DNA of 64,000 nt, from assembly GCA_946122785.1 (NCBI GenBank), contig CAMGYJ010000007.1, positions 1,566,909-1,630,908 on the forward strand. Reading direction: 5' to 3'. The notes beneath the pieces were generated by a model. The model was not told where the DNA came from, did not search any database, and saw only the letters and a list, made by a program, of their open reading frames with translations. Shown one piece after another: positions 1 to 11,827 of this stretch. The number at the start of each line of letters is the position of its first letter. Positions within the stretch are counted from its first letter, which is position 1. A program made the translations under genes and the position numbers. The stretch comes from Linum tenue. Taxonomy: Eukaryota; Streptophyta; Magnoliopsida; Malpighiales; Linaceae.

Positions 1-3000
1 TTTAGGGCGATTTTTCCGAAATGCCATTTTCTTTCGTTTCTGGAGGCTGCAGATCACGGAATCAGGCCGAGCCTATTCTCCATTTATAATGAAGTCTATT
101 GATCTTATTCTCCACGTATGACAAGTCTATTAAGCACCGATTTGAGCCAATTTATTTCGGATGGCATTTTCGTAATTTTTTGACCGACGAAAGGCCATTT
201 TCTTTTAATTTTGAAGGCTACATATCACGGATTTGGCATGAGGCTATTCTTCAACGATGATCAAGTCCATTATGTGCGAATTTATTCCGGGTCCATTTTT
301 GGCAGATTCAAAAAGGGTACCATCACAGATTTCGGGCGATTTTTCCGAAATGCCATTTTCTTTCGTTTCTGGTGGCTGCAGATCACGAAATCAGGCCGAG
401 CCTATTCTCCATTGATAATGAAGTCTATTGATCCTATTCTCAACGGATGATAAGTCTAATAAGAACCGACTTTAGCTAATTTATTTCGGATGGCATTTTC
501 ATAATTTTTTTAGGGTGGAAAGCCAATTTTGTTTTGATTTTGAAGGCTACAGATCACGGATCAGGCCTGAGGTTATTCTTCAACGATGATTAAGTCCATT
601 AAGTGCCGATTTGACCGAATTTATTTCGGGTCCATTTTTGGCAAATTCCAAAGGTGTACCATCACAGATTTCGTGCGATTTTTCCGAAATGCCATTTTCT
701 TTCGATTCTGCAGGCTGCAAATCATGGAATGAGGCCGAGCCTATTCTCCATTGATAATGAAGTATATTGATCCAATTCTCCACAGATGATAAGTCCATTA
801 AGGACCTATTTGGGCCAATTTATTTTCGGATGCCATTTTCGTAATTTTTTGGGCGACGAAAGACCATTTTCTTTTGAATTTGAAGGCTACAGATCATGGA
901 TTCATCCTGAGGCTATTCTTCAACGATGATTAATTCTATTAATTGCCGATTTGGCCGAATTTATTTCCGATCCATTTTTGGCATATTCCAAAGGGCTGCC
1001 ATCACAGATTTCGTGCGATTTTTCCGAAATGCCATTTTCTTTCGATTCTAGAGGTTGCAGATCACGGATTCAGCCTGAGGCTATTCTTCAACGATGATTA
1101 AGTCCATTAAGTGCCGATTTGGCCGAATTATTTCCGGACCATTTTTGAAAGATTCCAAAGGGGTACCATCACAAATTTTGGGCGATTTTCCGAAATGCCA
1201 TTTTCTTTCGATTTTGGAGGCTACAGGTCACGGAATCATGCCGAGCCTATTCTCCATTGATAATGAAGTCTATTGATCCTATTCTCCACGGATGGTAAGT
1301 CCATTAAGCACCGATTTGGGCCAATTTATTTTGGATGGCATTTTCGTTATTTTTTGGGCGACGAAAGGCCATTTATTTTTTATTTTAAAGGCTATAGATC
1401 ACGGATTCAGCCTGAGGCTATTCTTCAACGATGATTAAGTCCATTAAGTGCCGATTTGGGCGAATTTATTCCATGTCCATTTTTGGCAGATTCCAAAGGG
1501 GGTACCATCACAGATTTCTTGCAATTTTTCCGAAATGCCATTTTCTTCCATTCTGTAGGCTGAAGATCATGAAATCAGGCCGAGCCTATTGTCCATATAT
1601 AATGAAGTCTATTGATCCTATTATCCACGGACGATAAGTCTATTAAGCACTGATTTGAGCCAATTTATTTTCAGATGACATTTTCGTAATTTTTTGGGCG
1701 ACGAAAGGCCATTTTTTTTTTTATTTTGAAGGCTTCAGATTACGGATTCAGCCTGAGGCTATTCTTCAACGATGATTAAGTCAATTAAGTGCAGATTTGG
1801 GCGAATTTATTCCGGGTCCATTTTTGCCAGATTCCAAAGGGGTACCATCACAAATTTCAGGCGATTTTCCCGAAATGAGATTTTCTTTTGTTTTTGGAGG
1901 CTGCAGATCACGGAATCAGGCCGAGCCTATTCTCCATTGATAATGAAGTCTACTAATCCTATTCTCCACGGATGGTAAGTCCATTAAGCACCGATTTGGG
2001 CCAATTTATATTGGATGGCATTTTTCGTAATTTTTTGGGCGACGAAAGGCCATTTTCTTTTGATTTTGAAGGCTACAGATTACGGATTCAGCCTGAGGCT
2101 ATTCTTCAACGATGATTATGTCCATTAAGTGCCGATTTGTGCGAATTTATTCCGGGTTCCATTTTTGGCAGATTCCTAAGGGTACCATCACAGATTTCGT
2201 GCGATTTTTTCGAAATGTCATTTTCTATCGATTCTGGAGGCTGCAGATCATGAAATCAGGCCGAGCCTATTCTCCATTGATAATGAAGTCTATTGATCCT
2301 ATTCTCCATGGATGATAAGTCCATTAAGCACCGATTTGGGTCAATTTATTTTCAGATGGCATTTTCGTAATTTTTTGGGCGACGAAAGGCCATTTTCTTT
2401 GGATTTTGAAGACTACAGATCACGGATTCGGCCTGAGGCTATTCTTCAACGAGGATTAAGTCCATTAAGTGTAGATTTGGGCGAATTTATTACGGGTCCA
2501 TTTTTGGCAGATTCCAAAGGGGTGTACATCACAGATTTCGGGCGATTTTTCCGAAATGTCATTTTCTTTCGTTTCTGGAGGCTGCAGATCACGGAATCAG
2601 GCCGAGCCTATTTTCCATTGATAATGAAGTCTATTGGTCCTATTCTCCACGGATGGTAAGTACATTAAGCACCGATTTGGGCCAATTTATTTTGGATGGC
2701 ATTTTCGTAATTTTTTGGGCGACGAAAGGTCATTTTCTTTTGATTTTGAAGGCTACAGATCACGGATTCAGCCTGAGGCTATTCTTCAACGATGATTAAG
2801 TCCATTAAGTGCCGATTTGGGCGAATTTGTTCCAGGTCCATTTTTGGCAGATTCCAAAGGGGTACCATCACAAATTTCGTGCGATTTTTCCGAAATGCCA
2901 TTTTCTTTTGTTTCTGGAGGCTGCAGATCACGGAATCAGGCCGAGCCTATTCTCCATTTATAATGAAGTCTATTGATCCTATTCTCCATGGATGATAAGT

Positions 3001-6000
3001 CCATTAAGCACAGATTTGGGGCCATTTATTTTCGGATGCCATTTTCGTAATTTTTTGGGCAATGAAAGGCCATTTTCTTTTGATTTTGAAGGCTATAGTT
3101 CACGGATTCGGCCTGAGGCTATTCTTCAACGATGATTAAGTCAGTTAAGTGCGGATTTGGGTGAATTTATTCCGAGTCCATTTTTGACAGATTCCAAAGA
3201 AGTACCATCATAGATTTTGGCGATTTTTCCGAAATGCAGTTTTCTTTCGTTTCTGGAGGCTGTAGATCACGAAATCAGGCCGAGCCTCTTCTCCATTGAT
3301 AATGAAGTCTATTGATCCTATTCTCCACGGATGATAAGTCTATTAAGCACCGATTTGAGCCAATTTATTTCGGATGGCATTTTCGTAATTTTTTAGGGAG
3401 GAAAGCCAATTTTCTTTTGATTTTGAAGGCTACATATCACGGATTCGGCCTGAGGATATTCTTCAACGATGATTATGTCCATTAAGTTCCGGTTTGTGCG
3501 AATTTATTCCGGGTTCCATTTTTGGCATATTCCAAAGGGGTACCATCACAAATTTCGTGCGATTTTTCCGAAATGTCAATTTCTTTCGATTCTGGAGGCT
3601 GCAGATCATGAAATCAGGCCGAGCCTATTCTCCATTGATAATGAAGTCTATTGATCCTATTCTCCATGGATGATAAGTCCATTAAGCACAGATTTGGGGC
3701 AATTTATTTCGGATGGCATTTTCGTAATTTTTTTGGCAATGAAAGGCCATTTTTTTTATTTTGATGGCTACAGATCACGGATTCGGCCTGACGCTATTCT
3801 TCAACAATGATTAAGTCCATTAAGTGCCGATTTGGCAGAATTTATTTTCGGTTCATTTTTGGCAGATTCCAAAGGGGTACCATCACAGATTTCGGGCGAT
3901 TTATCCGAACTGACATTTTCTTTCGTTTCTGGAGGCTGCAGATCACGGAATCAGGCCGAGCCTATTCTCCATTGATAATGAAGTCTGTTGATCCTATTCT
4001 CCACGGATGATAAGTCCATTAAGCATCGATTTGGGCCAATTTATTATGGATGGCATTTTTGTAATTTTTTTGGGCGACGAAAGGCCAGATCACGGATTCA
4101 GCTTAGGCTATTCTTCAACGATGATTATGTCCATTAAGTGCAGATTTGGGCGAATTTATTCCGGGTCCATTTTTGGCAGATTCCTAAAGGGTACCATCAC
4201 AGATTTCGTGCAATTTTTCCGAAATGTCATTTTGTTTCGATTCTGGAGGCTGCAGATCATGAAATCAGGCCGAGCCTATTCTCCATTGATAATGAAGTCT
4301 ATTGATCCTATTCTCCATTGATGATAAGTCCATTAAGCACCGATTTGGCCAATTTATTTCGGATGGCATTTTCGTAATTTCTTTAGGTAGGAAAGGCCAT
4401 TTTCTTTTGATTTTGAAGGCTACATATCACGGATTCAACCTGATGCTATTCTTCAACGATGGTTAAGTCCATTAAGTGCCGATTTGGCCGAATTTATTTT
4501 CAGTCCATTTTTGGCAGATTCCAAAGGGGTACCATCAAAGATTTCGTTCGATTTTTCCGAAATGCCATTTTTTCGATTCTAGAGGTTGCGGATCACGGAT
4601 TCAGCCTAAGGCTATTCTTCAACGATGATTAAGTCCATTAAGTGCCGATTCGTGCGAATTTATTCCGGGTCCATTTTTGGCAGATTCCAAAGGGGTACCA
4701 TCACATATTTCAGGCGATTTTTCCGAAATGCCATTTTTTTCGTTTCTGGAGGCTGCAGATCACGGATTCAGGCTGAGCCTATTCTCTATTGATAATGAAG
4801 TCTATTAATCCTATTCTCCAAGGATGATAAGTCCATTAAGCACCGATTTGGGCCAATTTATTTTCGGATGGCATTTTCATAATTTTTTGGGCGACGAAAT
4901 GACATTTTCTTTTAATTTTGAAGGTTACAGATCACGGATTCAGTCTGAGGCTATTCTTCAACTATGATTATGTCCATTAAGTGCCGATTTGGGCGAATTT
5001 ATTCCGGGTCCATTTTTGGCAGATTCCAAAGGGGTACCATCACAGATTTCGTGTTATTTTTCCGAAATGCCATTTTCTTTCGTTTCTGGATGCTGCAGAT
5101 CATGAAATCAGACCAAGCCTATTCTCCATTGATAATGAATTCTATTGATCCTATTCTCCATGGATGATAAGTCTATTAATCACCGATTTGAGCCAATTTA
5201 TTTCGGATGGCATTTTCGTAATTTTTTTAGGGAGGAAAGGCCATTTTCTTATGATTTTGAAGGCTACAGATCATGGATTCGGCCTGAGGCTATTCTTCAC
5301 CAATGATTAAGTCCATTAAGTGCCGATTTGGCCGAGTTTATTTCTGGTCCATTTTTGGCAGATTCCAAAGGGGTACCATCACAGATTTCGGGCGATTTTC
5401 CGAAATGCCATTTTCTTTCGGAGGCTGCAGATCACGGAATCAGGCCGAGCCTATTCTCCATTGATAATGAAGTCTATTGATCCTATTCTCCACGGATGGT
5501 AAGTCCATTAAGCACCGATTTGGCCAATTTTATTTTGGATGGCATTTTTTTATTTTTTGGGCGACGAAAGGCATTTTTTTTATTTTGAAGTCAACAGATC
5601 ACGAATTCGGTCTGAGGCTATTCTTCAACGATGATTACGTCCATTAAGTGCCGATTTGGCCGAATTTATTTCCGGTCCATTTTTGGCTTATTCCAAAGGG
5701 GTACGATTACAGATTTCGGGCGATTTTCCGAAATGCCATTTTCTTTCAATTTTGGAGGCTGCAGATCACGGAATCAGGCCGAGCCTATTCTCCATTGATA
5801 ATGATGTCTATTGATCCTATTCTCCACGGATGGTAAGTCCATTAAGCACCGATTTGGGCCAAATTATTTTGGATGGCATTTTCATAATTTTTTGGGCGAC
5901 GAAATGACATTTTCTTTTAATTTTGAAGGTTACAGATCACGGATTCAGTCTGAGGCTATTCTTCAACTATGATTATGTCCATTAAGTGCCGATTTGGGCG

Positions 6001-7474
6001 AATTTATTCCGGATCCATTTTTGGCAGATTCCAAAGGGGTACCATAACAGATTTCGTGTTATTTTTCAGAAATGCAATTTTCTTTCGTTTCTGGATGCTG
6101 TAGATCATGAAATCAGACCAAGCCTATTCTTCATTGATAATGAATTCTATTGATCCTATTCTCCATGGATGATAAGTCTATTAATCACCGATTTGAGCCA
6201 ATTTATTTCGGATGGCATTTTCGTAATTTTTTTAGGGAGGAAAGGCCATTTTCTTATGATTTTGAAGGCTACAGATCACGGATTCGGCCTGAGGCTATTC
6301 TTCACCGATGATTAATTCCATTAAGCGCCGATTTGGCCGAGTTTATTTCCGGTCCATTTTGGGCAGATTCCAAAGGGGTACCATCACAGATTTCGGGCGA
6401 TTTTCCGAAATGCCATTTTCTTTCGGAGGCTGCAGATCACGGAATCAGGTCGAGCCTATTCTCCATTGATAATGAAGTCTATTGATCCTATTCTCCACGG
6501 ATGGTAAGTCCATTAAGCACCGATTTGGGCCAATTTATTTTGGATGGCATTTTTTTATTTTTTGGGCGACGAAAGGCATTTTCTTTTTATTTTGAAGGCT
6601 ACAGATCACGAATTCGATCTGAGGCTATTCTTCAACGATGATTACGTCCATTTAGTGCCGATTTGGCCTAATTTATTTCCGGTCCATTTTTGGCAATTTC
6701 CAAAGGGGTACCATCACAGATTTCGGACGATTTTCCGAAATGCTATTTTCTTTCGATTTTGGAGGCTGCAGATCACGGAATCAGGTCGAGCCTATTCTCC
6801 TTTGATAATGAAGTCTATTGATCCTATTCTCCACGAATGACAAGTCCATTAAGGACCGATTTGGGCCAATTTATTTTCGGATGGCATTTTCGTAATTTTT
6901 TGGACGACGAAAGGCCTTTTTCTTTGGATTTTGAAGGCTACACATCACGGATTTGGCCTGAGGCTATTCTTCAACGATAATTAAGTCCATTAAGTGCAGA
7001 TTTGGGCAAATTTATTCCGGGTCCATTTTTGGCAGATTCCAAAGGGGTACCATAACAGATTTCGGGCGATTTTTCCGAAATGCCATTTTCTTTCATTTCT
7101 GGAGGCTGCAGATCACGGAATCAGCCCGAGCCTATTCTCCATTGATAATGATGTCTATTGATCCTATTCTCCACGGATGATAAGTCCATTAATCACCGAT
7201 TTGAGCCAATTTATTTTGGATGGCATTTTCGTAATTTTTTGGGAGATGAAAGGCCATTTTCTTTTGATTTTGAAGGCTACAGATCACGGATTAGGCCTGA
7301 GGCTATTCTTCAACGATTATTAAGTCCATTAAGTGCCGATTTGGCCGAATTTATTTCCGGACCATTTTTGGCAGATTCCAAAGGGGTACCATCACAGATT
7401 TCAGCCGATTTTCCGAAATGCCATTTTCTTTCGATTTTGGAGGCTGCAGATCACGGAATCAGGTTGAGCCTACT
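1..7474. repeat. Satellite array, ~340-bp monomers
   Basis: About 22 head-to-tail copies of a ~340-bp AT-rich unit fill this stretch. The phrase GATTAAGTCCATTAAG recurs near 1096, 1433, 1774, 2454, 2794 and 3809, at steps of ~337-341 bp or multiples. Each unit has two related halves: one carries GGTACCATCACAGATTTC and GGCTGCAGATCACGG, the other GGCATTTTCGTAATTTTTT and GGCTACAGATCACGG. Short indels and substitutions separate the copies. Many monomers keep a 60-68 codon open frame, but I treat this as a by-product of the repeat. The array runs off the left edge and is cut at about 7474 by retroelement sequence. Confidence 0.95.
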
Positions 7475-7709
7475 ACAACAAGAAAATGCGTGCCCATGGC
7501 ATTACTGAAGGCGCCCTGGTCCTCAAACGTGATTTTCGCCCGGACGCCCGCGAGGGGAAGTTGGCACCGAAGTGGTAAGGCCCATATCGAGTACGGGAGG
7601 TGGTAAGTCCTGGAACGTTCAAACTAGAGCATACCGACGGCAAGGTGGTGAAAAGAACTTGGAATGCGCAAAACTTGCGACTTTACCAAGAGGGCGCCTC
7701 CACTTGACC
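7475..7709 (+). pseudogene. Integrase C-terminal remnant of a Tat-type polyprotein
   Basis: Conceptual translation gives GALVLKRDFRP, then GKLAPKW, GPYRVREVV, TFKLEH and KRTWNAQNLR. This matches the C-terminal end of the intact polyprotein at 51290-51490 almost segment by segment. A TAA stop interrupts the frame right after LAPKW (about 7576). The frame then ends at a TGA after EGAST. In a living element this region is the DNA-binding tail of integrase. The rest of gag-pol is missing upstream. Confidence 0.85.
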
Positions 7710-7731
7710 GCAGGCAGTGATAGTGCAAGGC

Positions 7732-7812
<81 letters not shown>
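7732..7812 (+). repeat. (AGT)27 microsatellite
   Basis: An uninterrupted run of 27 AGT triplets (81 bp) sits just after the integrase remnant. It is perfect, so it is likely length-variable between individuals. Confidence 0.97.
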
Positions 7813-7813
<1 letters not shown>

Positions 7814-7960
7814 AGTGTTTCTTTATGATAGCCAAGTGTGTAAGCGCGCTAGTATTGTGACTAAAGCGCCCGTAGTAATAGCGTTGTATCGTGTCCAAAG
7901 GGCCCTGTGTTATAGCGCCCCGACCTTAACTTTGTGTTATACTACAGTGTTGAAATAGTT

Positions 7961-8420
7961 AAAGCGCCCAACTTTGCGCCCAGTGACCGAGCAATTATGT
8001 GTAAGTGCACCGCGGTTATACCAGAATGTCCAAAGCGCCCGATCTCGCGCCCTATGTCCTAAAAAAGATGCGAAAATATCTTAAGACCCTGTGAAGCGCC
8101 CAACTTTGCGCCCAGTGACCGAGCAATCATGTGTAAGTGCACTGCGATTATACCAGAATGTCCAAAGCGCCCGATCTCGCACCCTATGTCCTAGCAAAGA
8201 TGCGAAAATATCTTAAGACCCTATAAAGCGCCCAATGACTGAGCAATTGTGTGTAAGTGCATCGCGGTTATACTAGAACATCCAAAGCGCCCGATCCCGC
8301 GTCCCATGTCATTCTATGATGCGAAGTTATTCTAAGTCCCTACGTAGCGCCCAAATAAGCGCCCAGCTAGCCGTGCGTAACGATAAGAAACTCTCTGTCA
8401 AAGCGCCCACATCTAGCGCC
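7961..8420 (+). repeat. ~132-bp tandem repeats with paired GCGCCC motifs
   Basis: A unit of about 132 bp starts at 7961, 8094 and 8225 and then decays. Each unit carries AAAGCGCCCAACTTTGCGCCC, then GTGTAAGTGCA and a second AAAGCGCCC...CGCCC pair. The same paired motif is scattered between pol and the antisense gene of the intact element (51640-52150), so it is a structural part of this family's 3' untranslated region. Confidence 0.85.
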
Positions 8421-8566
8421 CCACATATACTCAGAAATACCAAACAAATTGGGATTCGAAGGAAGTCGGGAAATGCGAACTTAACATATTCATGAAATAA
8501 AAATAGGTTGTTCGTAAAAAAAATAAAAATTAGAGTACACGCGAGCGACAAAGCATAGCAAGAACA

Positions 8567-10645
8567 TCACTCGGCCTCGGAGGTGGCGTCCGCGGCCTGG
8601 TCTTCGGTAGGAGGCACCTAGTCTTCTGGATTAGGAGGCGCTTGATCTCCCGGTGAAGGACGTGTGCCTACCGCTGGAGGCACGGGCGCCTTCTCCCCCC
8701 CCCCCCCTCTACACCCATCATATCCGCAATCACGAACTCGGCCATTTCCGTCACATCCCAAACTTGGTCTGGATGGTCTTGGTCGAGCTTCCTCTTCAGA
8801 ATGGCGAGGCAGGTAAGGCAGGACCTTGCAAACAGATTCTTGCCAGCCTCGGACTCCTCGAACGAGTCTAGAGAAGCCTTCAAGCCCGCAATCTCCTTGC
8901 GATCCGCCTTCAGCGCCCTTTTCTGCTCCTTTTTGCCATCCCGGAGCCAATCCTTCTCCTCCTTGAGAAGGTCGATCTCGCTCGCCTGGGCGCCCACCTC
9001 CTTTGCCAGCTCCTCCTTCTCCGACTCGAGCTTTGCCACCTTCTCCTGCAGCTCCCTCCGCTCCACCTCAAATTCAGCCTCACATTTGTGGCGCTCCTCC
9101 AGGGCACCTTGCAAACGGGATAATTCCAGCGCCGCCTTCAGCTGGGCATCCTCACACTCCTGCGCCAGCTGCTCGTGGCGCTAGGACGCCGTCTCCAAGT
9201 CCTCCTTCAAGGCGGACGCTGAACTCGAGGCGGCCAGCGCCTCTTCTTTCGACTCCAGTAGACGTCGGGCGCCCCTCTCCACGAAAAGGAGGATCTATGT
9301 CAAAGGCAACAAGGAGTTAGACGCATAAAAAAACTACATAAAAAACACAAGGCAAACGGGATGGAATGAAACGAGTGGTAAGGTCACCTTGGCGCCCACT
9401 TGCGCTAGCTCAGCAAAAAGGTGGTCTCCATTGACCTCGGAGGGTACCTGCCACATCTTCTCGGTAGATATCGCCAACCGCATGGTGCACCCGCGGTCAA
9501 CCGCGGACAAGGGAGAGCAGGGGAGGGCAACGCGCCCAACTTCGGTACGCGTCGGCCGAATCACAGGCGGGCGCCCATCAGCATCAACGAAGCGCCCCTC
9601 TTCGTCCAGGTGGACGCGGGCGCCTTGTCCCCCAGCAGGGCTTTGGGCCGCGGCTGGAGCCTTTCCCTTCTCGCTTTCGCGAGCCTTCTTCCCACCATAA
9701 AGAATGGGGGAGCCCACCCTTTTCTCCCTCCGAACTAGCGAGGGCGCCTCCTCCTCCTCCTCGGCAGCGGGAGTATGGTCGAATACAGGTTCCCCAGCGT
9801 CCGGTTCGGGGGCCGAGGATGCCACGCTGGCAGTCTTGGTGCGCACGGGCGCCTTGGTCAAGGCAGCTTTTGTGGACGCTTTTCGACGCCGTCCCTTCTT
9901 GGGTGCCGGCGGTGCTGGCGCCTTGTACGGGTGGCACCAGCAACGATAAAGAGTTAACACAAATAATGCAAAGGGGAGACAAAGTAAATATAAATGGGTG
10001 CCAACACACCATCGTTGTAATATTCCTCAAAAAAGCTAAGTCGATTCGCAGTTACGCGAAGGTTAACCGGGTGCGTGCTAATTAACTGGACGCCCCGAGT
10101 TTCGTCAGAAGAAAGATGGACGGTCGAGTTGAAACCCTCAATTTTGCCCAGCGCCGAATGCCTCACGAAGGCGCCCCCACTTTCGAAGAAAGAATCCTAA
10201 TAGGCTTTCACGAAGAAAAACCAGTTGAACCAACTACGCCCCAGCTTGGGGCACCTAACGACGAAGTGATATGGGCGCTTGGAATGCTTCTGAAGGGAGA
10301 GGCAGTTGTCGAGGGGCGCCACGTTAAAAAACCACCTGAAAAGGTTGAAGGTGGGCCTCACGTTGTGCACCTGGCACTTCAACTTAAACAACGTCACCAC
10401 CACCATTACTGAAGGGGATAGGCGCCCCAACGGGCACTCGCACATCGTCAGGATCCCTTCCAAGATGGGTCTATGGGAAACCGCAGCCCAAACCTAAAGT
10501 ATTCTTGGTAGACCCCTATCCATTTAGGTCCGCACACGCCAACCCTAGAGATGATCGTCGGAGGCGCGTACCACCAGTCGCGCGGGAGCTGAAGACTGGT
10601 CACCAACTCATGACCTCGCGCCAGGGTCGTGCGGACCTGCCCCAT
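8567..10645 (-). pseudogene. Decayed antisense gene of the Tat element (Transposase_28-like plus coiled coil)
   Basis: Read on the minus strand, the 5' part (10645-10380) contains GVYQEYFRFGLRFP and a following helical stretch. This resembles the Pfam family described as putative gypsy-type transposon (PF04195), which I recognise from memory. A charged, Ala/Pro-rich middle (9960-9388) follows. A 93-bp GT-AG intron (9387-9295) then joins in phase to a coiled-coil region (9294-8668) with heptad-like Glu/Lys/Leu runs. The tail is acidic and ends at a TGA at 8567-8569. Damage: an in-frame TAG at 9183-9181, a C-tract slip near 8696-8707 that shifts frame, another TAG near 8631, and frame breaks between 10463 and 9960. 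The intact homologue is at 52346-53211 but is shorter. Its function is unknown. Confidence 0.65.
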
Positions 10646-10687
10646 TGCCGTTCCTACTCAATGGTCAGGAAAATGTGACGAGAAGAG

Positions 10688-11827
10688 TGTTATAGACTCC
10701 AGATAATGTTAATAGACTCACAATTGTCGTCACCACCACCATTATTTGCTAATTATCCCCTTCTTATTTACCAAAACACCTCTCCTCAAAGTCCCTTCCT
10801 CAAATCTCATCCCCAAGATCCCTTAACCTCCCTTAAAAATTTTCCTAGGAATAATCCCTTCATTGTCACCCATTTCCCTAATTAATTTCGTCTTGGGCGA
10901 ATTTTTCCCTAACTTAAACCTTCTTAAAAATTCAGAGCATAATTTACCCATGTCAATCATGAGATAGAAACCCTGGAAAATTATCAAACTCAAAAAAATC
11001 CTCGATATGATTTTTGGTTAATATAAATCAAAGTTCTACTTATTACTAAAAATAATAATACATCTTCAAAAACCCTCCAAATTAAATTAAAGCCATCTCC
11101 TAGACCACGCTCAATTTATAAAATTGTTAAACCGAGAAACCAACACTCATAGAGGCTCGAAACAATTAAAACATCTAAAAACACGTTTCTGTAAATTCCC
11201 TGCAACTTTAGTGACCACCCAAAATCTATCGCTAAAAGCTTGTAAAGAGTGTTGCTAAATCTCCAGAATTGCACCCTCACGAAAAATAATCAAATCAATC
11301 GAACTAACTCAAAGGGATCGAGTTCCCTTACCTCTAGAACGTGCCTAGGATTAGATTGAATGACCCGGGACGTTGATCGATGTTCGAACCCTTAAACGTC
11401 GCCGCGAGTGCCATAATAGAATCATACGAATTTCGGATTAGACTATTGATGAATCTAGCTTGGAATCATAAAAGAATCTACGATCCTTACCTGGGAAATA
11501 GGGATCAGGCACATGGTAGCGGCTGGGGAGCTTTTTTTCCCCTTCTCGCTCACGATGGGAAGCAGGGATGAGCGGCGGGGGCTTGGGAATTGTTGCTGGG
11601 GAAAACAATTGGGAAAAGTTGTGGGGAAATAAAATAAGGGTTGGGGATTTAGGGCGATCGGCCCTTTGGCCGAGTTGTTGATATGCTTGTTTTTTTTTTT
11701 TTTAATATAATAATAATAGTTATTATTATTAATTCTAATCCGCGGTTGTAACCATTCGTACGTAACCGTCAATCCAATTGATCACTTAATATGGTTGAAC
11801 CTAAATCTAAAATATTGGGGTGTTACA
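10688..11827 (-). mobile_element. Probable solo LTR (Ty3/gypsy type), minus orientation
   Basis: On the minus strand the segment opens with TGTAACACCCC at 11827, the usual first bases of many chromovirus-type LTRs. It could close at TATAACA (10688), giving TG...CA ends and ~1.14 kb. No coding domain is present. The bases flanking the two ends do not match, and the left side is Tat element while the right side is satellite, so it is a rearranged solo LTR rather than a clean insertion. The left end is the less certain boundary. Confidence 0.5.

Larger units (their letters stand above)
7475..10680 (+). mobile_element. Truncated old Tat-type Ty3/gypsy element (3' part)
   Basis: This is the 3' part of an element related to the intact one at 45641-54460. 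In the same order and orientation it shows the end of integrase (7475-7709), a spacer rich in GCGCCC motifs (7900-8420), and an antisense gene (8567-10645). No flanking LTR of its own and no gag or RT remain. The left end abuts satellite without a visible target-site duplication, so it arrived by rearrangement or was truncated after insertion. In-frame stops in both coding parts show it is dead. Confidence 0.8.

Noticed and set aside
1094..5167. A series of ~67-aa open frames with the same start (MIKSIKCRFGRI-like), one per satellite monomer
   Set aside because: They follow the repeat period, vary by indels and stops between monomers, have odd Phe/Arg/Ile-rich composition and no domain. I regard them as open by chance within the satellite.
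7683..7898. Poly-leucine open frame on the minus strand
   Set aside because: It is only the translation of the (AGT)27 microsatellite.
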